A stretch of 64,000 nt of DNA. Source: Paraburkholderia sp. HP33-1. GTDB taxonomy: Bacteria > Pseudomonadota > Gammaproteobacteria > Burkholderiales > Burkholderiaceae. The stretch's first letter is position 1, and the number at the start of each line of letters is the position of its first letter. Location of the stretch: assembly GCF_021390595.1 (NCBI RefSeq), contig NZ_JAJEJR010000001.1, positions 1,984,001-2,048,000 on the forward strand, read 5' to 3'. This document shows, one piece after another, positions 1 through 12,952 of the stretch. The position numbers and the translations under genes are program-made. A model generated the notes under the pieces. It ran no database searches, had not been told where the DNA came from, and worked only from the letters and a program-made list of their open reading frames with translations.

Positions 1-1352
1 GCGAACGCCTGGCTCGTCAGGTCATACCAGGACTTGCCGGTTTCCTTGTCGATCGTGTTGCGCAACGTCTCGATGAAAATCGCGTCCGCGCGACGCAGCA
101 GGTCCGCGAAATCGCGCTTTACTTCACCGAGGATCCGCACGCCCAGACCCGGGCCCGGGAACGGATGGCGATACACCATCGAGTGCGGCAGACCGAGCTT
201 CACGCCCAGTTCGCGCACTTCGTCCTTGAACAGCTCGCGCAGCGGCTCGAGCAGCTTCAGGTTCAGCGTCTCGGGCAGACCACCGACGTTGTGGTGGCTC
301 TTGATGGTTTGCGCGGCCTTCTTGCCCTTGCCCGCCGATTCGATCACGTCCGGATAGATCGTGCCCTGCGCGAGCCACTTCGCGTCCGTCAGCTTGCCCG
401 CTTCAGCCTGGAACACTTCGACGAATTCCGCGCCGATGATCTTGCGCTTCGCTTCCGGATCGGTCACACCGGCGAGCTTGCCGAGGAAGGCCTCGCTCGC
501 GTCGACGTGAATGACCTTCACGCCGAGGTGATCGGCGAACAACGCCATTACCTGTTCGGCTTCGTTCAGACGCAGCAGGCCATGATCGACGAATACGCAG
601 GTCAGCTGATCGCCGATCGCGCGATGCAGCAGCGCCGCCGCCACCGACGAATCCACGCCGCCCGACAGGCCCAGAATGACGTGCTCATTACCAACCTGTT
701 CGCGAATCTTCGCGACGGCCTCGTCGATGTAATGACCCATTTCCCAATCGGCCTTCGCGCCGCAGATCTGCAGCACGAAGCGTTCGAGCATCGCGCGGCC
801 TTGCACCGTGTGCGTGACTTCGGGGTGCCATTGCAGGCCGTAGAAGCGGCGCTGTTCGTCGGCCATCGCGGCGATCGGGCACGAATCCGTCGATGCCATC
901 AGCGCGAAGCCCGGCGGCATTTCCAGTACCTTGTCGCCGTGGCTCATCCACACCTTCAGCATGCCGTGACCTTCGGGCGTGGTGAAGTCGCTGATGCCCT
1001 CGAGCAGGCTCGTATGGTTGCGCGCGCGCACTTCGGCGTAGCCGAATTCGCGCAGATGACCGATGTCGACCTTGCCGCCGAGCTGCTGGGCCATCGCCTG
1101 CATGCCGTAGCAGATGCCAAGCACCGGCACGCCGAGTTCGAACACGGCTTGCGGCACGCGCGGCGTGTCTTCCTCGGTGACCGAGCTCGGCCCGCCGGAC
1201 AGGATCACGCCCTTCGGCGCGAAGTCGCGGATGAACGACGCGTCGACGTCGTACGGGTGGATTTCCGAATACACGTTGGCTTCGCGGACGCGACGTGCAA
1301 TCAGTTGGGTGACTTGCGAACCGAAGTCGAGAATCAGGATCTTGTCATGCAT
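1..1352 (-). CDS. guaA: GMP synthase (glutamine-hydrolysing), 3' end missing
   Basis: Converts XMP to GMP using ATP and glutamine-derived ammonia, the last step of guanylate synthesis. The 450 codons present start [13 protein letters not shown]. The class I glutamine amidotransferase domain shows GICYGMQ with nucleophile Cys81 and a QWHPEVTH motif near residue 180. The ATP pyrophosphatase P-loop (LSGGVDSS) lies near residue 235 and a [10 protein letters not shown] stretch near residue 410. The family is about 525-540 residues, so roughly the last 85-90 residues lie beyond base 1. guaB lies upstream on the same strand with one small membrane gene between, which suggests joint purine control. 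Confidence 0.97.
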   Translation of the reverse strand, partial: MHDKILILDFGSQVTQLIARRVREANVYSEIHPYDVDASFIRDFAPKGVILSGGPSSVTEEDTPRVPQAVFELGVPVLGICYGMQAMAQQLGGKVDIGHLREFGYAEVRARNHTSLLEGISDFTTPEGHGMLKVWMSHGDKVLEMPPGFALMASTDSCPIAAMADEQRRFYGLQWHPEVTHTVQGRAMLERFVLQICGAKADWEMGHYIDEAVAKIREQVGNEHVILGLSGGVDSSVAAALLHRAIGDQLTCVFVDHGLLRLNEAEQVMALFADHLGVKVIHVDASEAFLGKLAGVTDPEAKRKIIGAEFVEVFQAEAGKLTDAKWLAQGTIYPDVIESAGKGKKAAQTIKSHHNVGGLPETLNLKLLEPLRELFKDEVRELGVKLGLPHSMVYRHPFPGPGLGVRILGEVKRDFADLLRRADAIFIETLRNTIDKETGKSWYDLTSQAF

Positions 1353-1567
1353 GGCAGCGGACGGAATCAGAAGTGGGCGGATACGGAATGCCGCGCGCGA
1401 GGCGCGGCGTCGAATTCAAAGCAGTCCACGCGGCGACGGTCTCAGCGCGGCGCGGACAGCAAACATTACGGTGAAGCACACGGGCGCGGCCAGCCGCACG
1501 GCTTGCCGCCTGCGACGCGCGCGAACGAAACCCGGTAGCTTCGGCAAACGGCGTGGCGCAGCGCGCG

Positions 1568-2263
1568 TCAGCCATGAAACGGCGGCCGGGGCGCGTCAGG
1601 CGCCTCGGTGCGGGTGGCGCCCGGCTCGGCCGGATGAAGCGGCGCGGCGCCGACGGATGCTGCGGCAGCCGGATTGACGGGCACGACGGGTTCTGGCGCC
1701 GGCTCGGCGTGATAGGCAGGAAAGCCCGCTGTGACGCGTGGCTCGCGCGCGGTGTCGCGTTCGAGTTCACGCTGCCGCGCGGCATCCTTTTCGGCCTGCT
1801 TCCCGGCTTCTTTCGCGGCCCGCTTGTCGGCCTTGCTCGGCGAGGACTTGACCACGCCCTCCTTCTCACGCCGCCGCACGGCGCCCGACAGCCGCACGCC
1901 GCCGAGCCCGATCACCACCAGCACGACGCCGGCCAGCACCGACACCATCTGCCCGAAGCCTGGCAGCGAAGGTGTACGCAACCCCAGCAGCCAGACCAGC
2001 ATCAGCACGCCGATCAGCCAGTGCACATGACCGACGACCTTCGCGACCGTCGAGGTCATCGCCCCGTCAAACGACGCATGCACCGCGAGCCACGCGAGCC
2101 CGATCAGCGCGACGCCGAACGCCTGGCCGACCAGCGCCGGTTCCGTTGGCACTACTTGCAGCGCGTTGTACAGCGAAGTCCACGGCGCCAGCACGAACAG
2201 CAGGCCGGACGCCAGCAGCACCAACGCATCGAGGATCAGTACAACGCGCAGCAGTGGCTTCAT
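1568..2263 (-). CDS. Predicted membrane protein of unknown function between guaB and guaA
   Basis: I do not recognise a characterised family. The 231-residue protein has four hydrophobic segments (about residues 5-27, 45-65, 78-98 and 105-125). A charged Lys/Glu/Arg stretch (about 130-175) and a Pro/Ala-rich tail follow, probably cytoplasmic. It starts 6 bp after guaB and is therefore probably co-transcribed with it; guaA follows after 215 bp. The context suggests only co-expression, not a role in purine synthesis. The tail is low-complexity and likely disordered. Confidence 0.8.
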   Translation of the reverse strand: MKPLLRVVLILDALVLLASGLLFVLAPWTSLYNALQVVPTEPALVGQAFGVALIGLAWLAVHASFDGAMTSTVAKVVGHVHWLIGVLMLVWLLGLRTPSLPGFGQMVSVLAGVVLVVIGLGGVRLSGAVRRREKEGVVKSSPSKADKRAAKEAGKQAEKDAARQRELERDTAREPRVTAGFPAYHAEPAPEPVVPVNPAAAASVGAAPLHPAEPGATRTEAPDAPRPPFHG

Positions 2264-2269
2264 GGGTGT

Positions 2270-4045
<1,776 letters not shown>

Positions 4046-5032
4046 ATGCAGCGCGGTGTCGTATATGGGGTAATGGCCGGAGCCTTGTGGGGCATGGTGT
4101 TTCTTGTGCCGCGGGTGCTGCCCGACTTCTCGCCGCTGCTGCTCGTCGCCGGCCGCTACTCGATGTACGGGGTCGTGTCGCTCGCGGCTGTCCTGCCGAT
4201 CGCGCGCTCGCTCGCCAAGCGATTGACCCGCGAGGACCTGATCGCGCTCGTGAAGCTCGCGCTCGTCGGCAATATCGTCTATTACCTGCTGCTGACGGCC
4301 GCCGTGCACCTGATCGGGATCGCGCCGGCTTCGTTGATCGTCGGCGTGCTGCCGGTCACGGTCACGCTGGTTGGCCGCCGCGATCACGGCGCAGTGCCGC
4401 TCGCGCGCCTCGCATGGCCGCTCGCGACCGTGATGGCGGGCATCGTCTGCATCAATATCGACGTGTTCACCGTGACCGGCGCGACGCCGGTGAGCATCGC
4501 GACGCGCCTCGTCGGCGTGGCCTGCGCGGTGGGTGCGCTGGCCTGCTGGACGTGGTTCGCGGTGGAAAACGCGCGCTACCTGCAGCGTCAGACGCATTTC
4601 AGCGGCAACGAGTGGTCGGTGCTGTGGGGTGTCGTGACGGGCGCGCTCGGCGGTGCGTTGTGGCTCCTCGTCGCGGCGCTGCCGTCAGGCGGCCCGCAGG
4701 GCGAGTTGGCCGATGCGCGCTGGCACACCTTCTGGCTGCTCAACCTGGTGCTCGCGATCGGCGCGTCCTGGCTCGGCAACGGCCTGTGGAATGCCGCGGC
4801 GAAGCGGCTGCCGCTGACGCTGTCCGGCCAGATGATCGTGTTCGAAACGCTGTTCGCGCTGCTTTACGCGTTCATTTACGACGAGCGCCTGCCGCGCCCG
4901 CTCGAACTCGCGGCCATCGTGCTGCTGGTCGCGGGGGTCTGGTGGTCGGTGCGCCGGCACTCGGACGACGATTCGTCCGGCGCCGCGCGCATCGAGGGCA
5001 TGGACGATAAGGCGCAGACGTCGGCGCCCTGA
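4046..5032 (+). CDS. DMT/EamA-family membrane transporter
   Basis: A 328-residue integral membrane protein with about ten hydrophobic segments arranged as two EamA-like halves, as in drug/metabolite transporters; the substrate cannot be predicted. The start was placed at the ATG at 4046 because it follows AGGGA at suitable spacing and opens directly into the first membrane segment (MQRGVVYGVMAGALWGMVF). The open frame extends further upstream but that part overlaps guaB antisense and is not protein-like. The C-terminal 25 residues are acidic and hydrophilic. It stands alone, divergent from guaB and convergent with rnfH. Confidence 0.85.
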   Translation: MQRGVVYGVMAGALWGMVFLVPRVLPDFSPLLLVAGRYSMYGVVSLAAVLPIARSLAKRLTREDLIALVKLALVGNIVYYLLLTAAVHLIGIAPASLIVGVLPVTVTLVGRRDHGAVPLARLAWPLATVMAGIVCINIDVFTVTGATPVSIATRLVGVACAVGALACWTWFAVENARYLQRQTHFSGNEWSVLWGVVTGALGGALWLLVAALPSGGPQGELADARWHTFWLLNLVLAIGASWLGNGLWNAAAKRLPLTLSGQMIVFETLFALLYAFIYDERLPRPLELAAIVLLVAGVWWSVRRHSDDDSSGAARIEGMDDKAQTSAP

Positions 5033-5096
5033 AGTGATGTGACGTGATAAGAAACGGGCGGCGCACGAGAAATCCAGCCACCCCAACCCGCGCCGC

Positions 5097-5429
5097 CTAG
5101 CGCGAATCCTTGTTCAGCCAGCGCCGCCCTTCGATCGACCCCGCCTTTCGCGTCTTTTCGACGCGACGTTGGCGCGACACCTTCGGATCCACCAACAACG
5201 GCCGGTAAATCTCGACGCGATCATGGTCGGCCAGCACCGCGTCGAGCGGCTTGAGCTTGCCGAACACACCCACCTTCTGCGTGTTCAGATCGATCGCCGG
5301 AAAACGCTGCAGAATCCCGCTGGCATCGATCGCCTGTTGCAGCGTCGCGCCCGCCGGCAGCTCGACCGGAATCAGCGCCTGCTCGCCGGCGAGCGCATAG
5401 CAGACCTCAACCGACAGCCGCGCGCTCAT
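5097..5429 (-). CDS. rnfH: RnfH-family ubiquitin-like small protein
   Basis: A 110-residue member of the RnfH/UPF0125 family (also called RatB or PasI), with a beta-grasp core over about residues 5-90. The C-terminus is basic (RQRRVEKTRKAG) and likely disordered. The ATG overlaps the ratA stop as ATGA, so the two are translationally coupled. In enterobacteria the ratA/rnfH pair has been described as a toxin-antitoxin pair and, separately, linked to other roles; its function here is not established. Confidence 0.85.
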   Translation of the reverse strand: MSARLSVEVCYALAGEQALIPVELPAGATLQQAIDASGILQRFPAIDLNTQKVGVFGKLKPLDAVLADHDRVEIYRPLLVDPKVSRQRRVEKTRKAGSIEGRRWLNKDSR

Positions 5430-5863
5430 GACGCACCATAGCGCTGATTGGCGCGCTTCACGAAAGATTCGACGAAGGTATTGGCGATATGATTGAACAC
5501 GGGCCCGATGATCTTCTCGAGCAGGACGCTGGTGAACTCATAGTGCAGTGCGAACTCGATCTTGCATGCATCGGCGCGCAGCGGCGTGAAGCGCCAGAAA
5601 CCGGTGAACTTGCGAAACGGGCCGTCGGCGAATTCCATGTCGATGCGCGTCGGACGCTCCATCGAGTTGCGCGTGGCGAAATGCTGCTTGATGCCCTTGA
5701 AGTTGATATCGATCTTCGCCTCCATGCTGGTGTCGTCCCGGTGACGGATTTCGACGCCCCCGCACCATGGCAGGAAGTTGGGGTAATCGTCGACGTCGGT
5801 GACGAGATCGAACATCTGCTCCGCCGAATGGCGAATTAACACGGTTTTCTGGACATCTGCCAT
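5426..5863 (-). CDS. ratA: RatA-type START-like (polyketide cyclase/dehydrase superfamily) protein
   Basis: A 145-residue START/Bet v1-like protein of the RatA/PasT/Coq10 group. The family features are the N-terminal VLIRHSAEQMFDLVTDV block, YPNFLPWC (about residues 29-36) and the C-terminal FVESFVKRA helix. E. coli RatA is reported to block 70S assembly, while other members resemble the ubiquinone-binding Coq10. I chose the ATG at 5863 (MADVQKT) rather than an upstream in-frame codon at 5884, because the family begins at this point. It is coupled to rnfH and divergent from smpB, the conserved arrangement. Confidence 0.88.
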   Translation of the reverse strand: MADVQKTVLIRHSAEQMFDLVTDVDDYPNFLPWCGGVEIRHRDDTSMEAKIDINFKGIKQHFATRNSMERPTRIDMEFADGPFRKFTGFWRFTPLRADACKIEFALHYEFTSVLLEKIIGPVFNHIANTFVESFVKRANQRYGAS

Positions 5864-5921
5864 AAATTGAACAGCGCGTGGCAAGGGTGGACGAGCGCTG
5901 CGGGCTTTCCTTGCCCCGCTT

Positions 5922-5940
5922 TGCTAAAATCGTGATTTTA
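5922..5940. promoter_or_regulatory. Palindromic divergent promoter region of smpB and ratA
   Basis: TAAAATC (5925-5931) and GATTTTA (5934-5940) form a 7-bp inverted repeat around a 2-bp centre, so each strand presents a TAAAAT -10-like hexamer. On the plus strand it is an extended -10 (TGC before TAAAAT). The -35 hexamers are weak on both strands. Confidence 0.5.
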
Positions 5941-5963
5941 AACGAGTTGGGCACTTTCCATTC

Positions 5964-6410
5964 ATGAGCATTATCGACAACAGAAAAGCCTTCTACGACT
6001 ACTCGGTCGAAGAGCGCTACGAAGCCGGACTCGTGCTCGAAGGATGGGAGGTCAAGGCGTTGCGCGCGGGGCGCGGCCAGATCAAGGAAGGCTACGTGGT
6101 GATCCGCAATGGCGAGCTGTTCCTGATCGGCACGCACATCAGCCCGCTGCCCGAAGCGTCGACCCACATTCATCCCGACCCGGTGCGCACGCGCAAGCTG
6201 CTCCTGCATAGCGAGGAAATCAGCAAGCTGATCGGCAAGGTCGAGCAGCGTGGCTACACGCTCGTGCCGCTGAACTTTCACTACAAGAACGGCCGCGTCA
6301 AATGCGAGATCGGACTCGCGAAGGGCAAGAAGATGCACGACAAGCGCGAGACCGAGAAGAAGCGCGACTGGGAGCGCGAGAAGGCCCGCCTGATGCGATC
6401 GCCGACGTAA
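5964..6410 (+). CDS. smpB: SsrA (tmRNA)-binding protein SmpB
   Basis: Binds tmRNA and delivers it to stalled ribosomes for trans-translation. The 148-residue length is typical. Family blocks are visible: N-terminal [32 protein letters not shown] around residue 30, and the C-terminal basic tail [14 protein letters not shown] that enters the empty mRNA channel. tmRNA itself (ssrA) is not in this window. The gene diverges from ratA and is followed by a hairpin terminator. Confidence 0.98.
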   Translation: MSIIDNRKAFYDYSVEERYEAGLVLEGWEVKALRAGRGQIKEGYVVIRNGELFLIGTHISPLPEASTHIHPDPVRTRKLLLHSEEISKLIGKVEQRGYTLVPLNFHYKNGRVKCEIGLAKGKKMHDKRETEKKRDWEREKARLMRSPT

Positions 6411-6437
6411 GCGCGATTTGTTTCCGGCTCATGCAAG

Positions 6438-6470
6438 AATGGCCCGCACATCGATGTGTGCGGGCCATTT
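6438..6470 (+). terminator. Probable smpB terminator hairpin
   Basis: A perfect 13-bp inverted repeat, AATGGCCCGCACA (6438-6450) and its complement (6457-6469), closes a 6-nt loop. The following T run is short (TTTGCTTT), so termination may be imperfect. It lies between the smpB stop and the end of the convergent qmcA gene and could act in both directions. Confidence 0.65.
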
Positions 6471-6513
6471 GCTTTAGCATCACGCGTTCATTGCGCGTTC
6501 GTTGCGCGCGTCC

Positions 6514-7461
6514 TCAGCGCGAGTCGCTTCGCGAGGGCTCCGCTCCCGCCTTGCCCTTGTTCACGATCGCCAGCGCCGACGCGATCATCGAACTCATGTT
6601 CGACATGTCGCCCGGCACGATCAGTGTCGTGCCCTGCTTCGCGAGGTTCGAGAACGCATTTACGTACTGTTCGGCGACCTTCAGATTCACCGCGTCCATG
6701 CCGCCGTTCAGCTGGATCGCCGCCGCGATCTTCTGGATCGCCTGCGCGTTGGCCTCGGCGACCGCCAGAATCGCCGCCGCCTGCCCCTGCGCCAGGTTGA
6801 TCGCCGCCTGACGCTCGCCCTCGGATTTCTGGATCGCGGCCTCGCGCCCGCCCGACGCGATATTGATCTGCTCCTGCTTGCGCCCTTCCGATGCCGCGAT
6901 CAGCGCGCGCTTCTCGCGCTCGGCGGTGATCTGCGCCTGCATCGCGTGAAGGATTTCCTTCGGCGGCGTCAGGTCCTTGATCTCGTAGCGCAGTACTTTC
7001 ACGCCCCAGTTCGAGGCCGCTTCGTCGAGCGCGGACACGATGCTGTGATTGATGAAATCGCGCTCCTCGAAGGTCCGGTCGAGCTCCAGCTTGCCGATGA
7101 CCGAGCGCAGCGTCGTCTGCGATAGCTGCGTAATCGCGAACACGAAGTTGCTCGATCCGTACGACGCCTTCATCGGATCGGTGACCTGGAAATACAGCAC
7201 GCCGTCGACCTGCAGCTGCGTGTTGTCGCGCGTGATACAGACCTGGCTCGGCACGTCGAGCGGAATTTCCTTCAGCACGTGCTTGTACGCGACCCGGTCG
7301 ACGAACGGAAACGCGAAGCTCAGACCCGGCGTCAGCGTCGCGTGATAGCGGCCGAGGCGCTCGAGCACCCATGCATGCTGCTGCGGCACGATCTTGATGG
7401 TCTGCGCCGCGAGCACGATTACGACGATCAGCAGCACTGCCCCGACGATAGTTGAATCCAT
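6514..7461 (-). CDS. qmcA: SPFH/stomatin-like membrane protease-associated protein (QmcA type)
   Basis: A 315-residue SPFH-domain (band 7) protein with one N-terminal membrane segment (about residues 4-22). The SPFH domain follows at about 25-190 (PGLSFAFPFVDRVAYKHV) and a coiled-coil-rich C-terminal half holds repeated Ala/Glu/Gln heptads. I chose the ATG at 7461 because GGAGGG precedes it and the membrane segment starts at once; the open frame reaches further upstream without protein character. nfeD lies 147 bp upstream on the same strand, and SPFH-NfeD pairs are a conserved membrane-quality module. Confidence 0.9.
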   Translation of the reverse strand: MDSTIVGAVLLIVVIVLAAQTIKIVPQQHAWVLERLGRYHATLTPGLSFAFPFVDRVAYKHVLKEIPLDVPSQVCITRDNTQLQVDGVLYFQVTDPMKASYGSSNFVFAITQLSQTTLRSVIGKLELDRTFEERDFINHSIVSALDEAASNWGVKVLRYEIKDLTPPKEILHAMQAQITAEREKRALIAASEGRKQEQINIASGGREAAIQKSEGERQAAINLAQGQAAAILAVAEANAQAIQKIAAAIQLNGGMDAVNLKVAEQYVNAFSNLAKQGTTLIVPGDMSNMSSMIASALAIVNKGKAGAEPSRSDSR

Positions 7462-7608
7462 ATCGCTACCCTCCGTTTCTGATTCGAATAGTTTTACGCA
7501 GGTTGGTCGGGCCCGCGCTTTCAGCTTGGGCTCTCGTCCTTCGCCTTGTGAAAGGATATCGGTGAGCGTATGTGACGAGCATCGCACCCAACGCTCAAGT
7601 TCAGAACG

Positions 7609-8064
7609 TCAGGTCACGCTCGCGCGGGCCTTCGGCTGGCGGCTCGCGACGACGACGAGGCAACTGCCGCGCAATTCCCTGATCTCATAGACCTGCGCGT
7701 CTTCGGGTTCGCCCGCGGCCAGCTCGACGTCCCATGCCGCGCCGCGATAGTTCGCGCGTGCTTTGCGTCCCTGCCAGGCCGGCACGGTCAGCGTCTGTCC
7801 GATATCCAGGTTGACGTCGGGATTGCGCGACGCCTGTTCGCGCTTGCGGCGACCAAAGCGCGAGCGTCTGAGCAACACGACCGCCGCGAGCGCAACCAGC
7901 GCCGCCACCACGAACTGCAGGTCGGGGCCGGCGCCGGCAATGCGCGCGAGCGCCGCCGCGACGAAGCCGAACGCGACCATCAACAGATAGAAGGTGCCGC
8001 TCATCAGCTCCAGCACGACAAGCACACCCGCCCCGATCCACCAGAACAGTCCACCAGGCGCCAC
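7609..8064 (-). CDS. NfeD-family membrane protein
   Basis: A 151-residue short-form NfeD protein with three or four N-terminal membrane segments (residues 5-75). A basic linker (RRSRFGRRKREQ) follows, then a C-terminal OB-fold-like domain from about residue 85 (GQTLTVPAWQGRKARANYRG). I place the start at the GTG at 8064 because GGAGG lies 5 nt upstream. An upstream in-frame GTG at 8088 falls inside the ppsA terminator stem and is unlikely. It precedes its usual SPFH partner qmcA. Confidence 0.88.
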   Translation of the reverse strand: MAPGGLFWWIGAGVLVVLELMSGTFYLLMVAFGFVAAALARIAGAGPDLQFVVAALVALAAVVLLRRSRFGRRKREQASRNPDVNLDIGQTLTVPAWQGRKARANYRGAAWDVELAAGEPEDAQVYEIRELRGSCLVVVASRQPKARASVT

Positions 8065-8081
8065 GTCGACCTCCACAAAGC

Positions 8082-8108
8082 AAAACACCCCGGATCTACC
8101 GGGGTGTT
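8082..8108 (-). terminator. Rho-independent terminator after ppsA
   Basis: A 10-bp perfect stem (AACACCCCGG at 8084-8093, complement at 8099-8108) with a 5-nt loop. On the minus strand it is followed by TTTT, so it separates ppsA from nfeD-qmcA. Confidence 0.82.
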
Positions 8109-8181
8109 TATAGCACGAAGCGCACGTGCGTTTAACGCGTGGTGAATGCCGCTTGCGAAGCGGAATGCGGCATGTCGCGCG

Positions 8182-10584
<2,403 letters not shown>

Positions 10585-10673
10585 ACAAGCCCCTAAGTGT
10601 GAAAGAAATTCACGGCTGTGCAAGTGGGCTTGAACACGGGCAGCCCATTGGAAGCTCGACCCCGTGTCTTGCA

Positions 10674-10693
10674 CAACCTGTTAGATAAGCAAT
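10674..10693 (-). repeat. Left copy of 20-bp inverted element, ppsA side
   Basis: CAACCTGTTAGATAAGCAAT here is the reverse complement, with one mismatch in 20, of 10872-10891. Read toward ppsA, both copies have the same orientation relative to the gene they face, which suggests a shared binding site or duplicated promoter element. Confidence 0.7.
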
Positions 10694-10871
10694 CGCATTG
10701 ACGGCAGACGCGCGCTGCATGAGCGCGCCGGCCATAGATATAACGAAGACCGCGGCGAAGAACGCGAATGAGCGGATTTGCCGCTCGATCCCCTACGTTC
10801 AACGCATATTGACGTTTAATAACGTGACGTTGAACGATCGTTCGCGGCAAGTTAGCCGCCAATCGCCTGCA

Positions 10872-10891
10872 ATTGCTTATCCAACAGGTTG
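10872..10891 (+). repeat. Right copy of 20-bp inverted element, ppsR side
   Basis: ATTGCTTATCCAACAGGTTG matches the left copy in inverted orientation at 19 of 20 positions. Its TTGCTT doubles as the -35 of the candidate ppsR promoter. Confidence 0.7.
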
Positions 10892-10901
10892 CCGCTATTC
10901 T
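10873..10901 (+). promoter_or_regulatory. Candidate ppsR promoter
   Basis: TTGCTT (10873-10878) and TATTCT (10896-10901) are separated by 17 bp, a reasonable sigma70 match. Initiation here would leave a leader of about 235 nt before the ppsR ATG. Confidence 0.45.
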
Positions 10902-11146
10902 ACCGTGCCGACTCCTGAAATGTGGCAGTCGGTCGAGAATTGCGCTTCGAATCGCGCCCCGACCCTGCCAGCGGGCTGTTGCGAGGCCGGCCGCCTGGGC
11001 GCGAGCGTAGCGCCCACGGCGCGCTGCGTCGACGCCGCCGTCCCCGCCCAACCGCGGGAGCGCGCGCCGCAGCGCGGTTTGATTCGAGCGCGTTATTGCG
11101 CTCGCGCTTTCCGGCTCATTTGCCGTTCACGTTCACAGCCCCACTG

Positions 11147-11962
11147 ATGCCGCCCACCGTATTCATCGTCTCAGACGGTACCGGGATTACTGCCGAAACC
11201 TTCGCGCATTCGATCCTCTCCCAGTTCGACCAGAAATTCCGCCTGGTTCGCGTGCCTTTCGTCGACTCGACCGAGAAAGCCTACGCGACGCTCGAAAAGA
11301 TCAACGAGGCGGTCGTGCAGGACGGCCGTCGTCCGATCGTGTTCACCACGCTCGTCGATAGCTCGTCGAATCGGATCGTGAAGGATTCGAACGCGCTCGT
11401 GCTCGACATGTTCCAGACCTTCGTCGAGCCGCTCGAGCAGGAGTTGGAGCTGAAGTCGAGCCACGCGATGGGCCGCGGCCACCAGAACGCAGACACCGAG
11501 GAGTACAAGAACCGGATCGAGGCGATCAATTTCTCGCTCGCGCACGACGACGGTCAGTCGAATCGCAATCTCGCCGACGCGGACGTGATCCTCGTCGGTG
11601 TGTCGCGCAGCGGCAAGACGCCGACGAGCCTTTATCTGGCGATGCAGTACGGCGTGAAAGCGGCGAACTATCCGTTGATTCCCGAAGATTTCGAACGCGG
11701 CAAGCTGCCGACGCCGCTGCTCGAGCATCGGCAGAAAATGTTCGGGTTGTCGATCGATCCGCAGCGGCTGTCCGAGATCCGCAACGAGCGGCGGCCGGGC
11801 AGCAAGTATGCGGCGCTGGAAAACTGCCGCTATGAGATCAACGAAGCCGAGACGATGATGCGGCGCGAGGGGATCAAGTGGCTGTCGTCCACGCACAAGT
11901 CGATCGAGGAGATCGCGACGACGATCCTGCAGGAGATCAAGCTGGATCGGCCGTCGTATTGA
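11147..11962 (+). CDS. ppsR: PEP synthase regulatory protein (bifunctional kinase/pyrophosphorylase, DUF299)
   Basis: A 271-residue member of the PSRP family that inactivates PEP synthase by ADP-dependent threonine phosphorylation and reactivates it by phosphate-dependent removal. The family start [17 protein letters not shown] and the P-loop GVSRSGKT (residues 151-158) are present. I use the ATG at 11147; the open frame upstream is GC-rich leader. Its substrate ppsA is the divergent neighbour and retains the target Thr-X-His motif, so the pair is functionally consistent. Confidence 0.95.
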   Translation: MPPTVFIVSDGTGITAETFAHSILSQFDQKFRLVRVPFVDSTEKAYATLEKINEAVVQDGRRPIVFTTLVDSSSNRIVKDSNALVLDMFQTFVEPLEQELELKSSHAMGRGHQNADTEEYKNRIEAINFSLAHDDGQSNRNLADADVILVGVSRSGKTPTSLYLAMQYGVKAANYPLIPEDFERGKLPTPLLEHRQKMFGLSIDPQRLSEIRNERRPGSKYAALENCRYEINEAETMMRREGIKWLSSTHKSIEEIATTILQEIKLDRPSY

Positions 11963-12017
11963 GGGACAGCCGAGGCGTTGCGTTGCCTGACCAAGGTCGG
12001 CGCAGCGCTGCCCGCGT

Positions 12018-12806
12018 CTATTTTTTTCGCCCCCGCTGTTGCCGGCACTGCTCGAACACGCAGACCGCCGCAGCGGCCGCCACGTTGAGCGACTCCATGC
12101 CGCCCGGTTGCGGAATCGTCACTCGCAACGACACGGCATCGCGCCACGCCTGCGACACACCTGCCCCTTCGTTGCCGAACACCCACGCGAGCGGCCCGCT
12201 CAGGTCGCAGTCGTAGATCGCTTCGGCGCCGTGCGAATCGGTGATGACGATCGGCACCGCGAGACGCTCGATCAACCCATTCGCTTCGACGTCCTCATGA
12301 ATCTGCAACAGGAAGTGCGCGCCCATCCCCGAGCGCAGCACCTTCGACGACCACGCGTACGCGGTGCCCGGCGCGCAGAACACGTGCTGAATACCCGCGG
12401 CGGCCGCGCTGCGCAGAATCGAGCCGACGTTGCCCGCGTCCTGCACGCCGTCGAGCACGAGACAGTTTTCCGCGATGCGTTCGGGCAGCGGCGCATCGAG
12501 CTTCTCGACGAGCAGCAGAATCCCGACCCCATGCACGACATTCGACAACTGCCCGAACAACGCGTCCGGCAGCGTCACGAGCCGATGCTCGTCGATGCGC
12601 GACACGATCGCCTGCGCTTCGTCATGACGCAGCGCGCCGTCGGTGACGACGCACAGCTCCGGCTGACCGGCCACGTCGAGATACGTGCTGGCGAGATGGA
12701 AGCCCTCGAGCAGCGCATGGCCGCTGCGGCGCTGTTGATGCGTCGAGCCGGCCAGTGCCTTCAGGCGCTTGTAGAGCGGATTGTCCCGCGAGGTGATGGC
12801 TTTCAC
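12018..12806 (-). CDS. TrmH/SpoU-family RNA 2'-O-methyltransferase
   Basis: A 262-residue SPOUT-class RNA methyltransferase. An N-terminal substrate-binding region is followed by the knotted SAM-binding domain with its three motifs: LDGVQDAGNVGSILRSA, AWVFGNEGAGV and IPQPGGMESLNVAAA. It resembles RlmB/YsgA-type rRNA methyltransferases but I cannot assign the target base. The family N-terminus is KAITSRDNPLYKRLK, so I use the GTG at 12806; a TTG at 12863 is less likely. It ends the envelope cluster, 146 bp after rnhB, and is convergent with ppsR. Confidence 0.9.
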   Translation of the reverse strand: MKAITSRDNPLYKRLKALAGSTHQQRRSGHALLEGFHLASTYLDVAGQPELCVVTDGALRHDEAQAIVSRIDEHRLVTLPDALFGQLSNVVHGVGILLLVEKLDAPLPERIAENCLVLDGVQDAGNVGSILRSAAAAGIQHVFCAPGTAYAWSSKVLRSGMGAHFLLQIHEDVEANGLIERLAVPIVITDSHGAEAIYDCDLSGPLAWVFGNEGAGVSQAWRDAVSLRVTIPQPGGMESLNVAAAAAVCVFEQCRQQRGRKK

Positions 12807-12952
12807 AGGCAGCGAAGGCGGTGAGAATGGAAAAGGAATCAGCGGCGAATCAACGGCGCGCAAGTGCTGAGCGCGCTCGAGCCGCTCTGACGGGCTCTGT
12901 CACGCGAGGCCGGTTTCGCCGGATGCATCGCCGTCGAGCAGCAGCGCATCGG

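Larger units (their letters stand above)
10585..11146. other. 562-bp regulatory region between divergent ppsA and ppsR
   Basis: No gene is visible. The region holds a duplicated 20-bp inverted element (10674-10693 and 10872-10891) and a 9-bp inverted repeat CGTTCAACG/CGTTGAACG (10796-10804, 10828-10836). A candidate ppsR promoter overlaps the right-hand element, and a GC-rich ppsR leader contains a TGGGCGC/GCGCCCA hairpin (10996-11016). Confidence 0.6.

Noticed and set aside
5058..5098. GGCGGCGC/GCGCCGCC inverted repeat between the EamA gene and rnfH
   Set aside because: Only 8 bp with a long loop and no T run; such pairs are expected by chance in this GC-rich sequence.
5426..5863. ratA/rnfH as a new toxin-antitoxin system
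   Set aside because: This pair is a widely conserved core gene set beside smpB and is not a mobile or novel module; a toxin role here is unproven.
10698..11146. Possible small coding genes in the ppsA-ppsR region
   Set aside because: Open frames there are Arg/Ala-rich, lack ribosome binding sites and run into ppsR in the wrong or extended frame.
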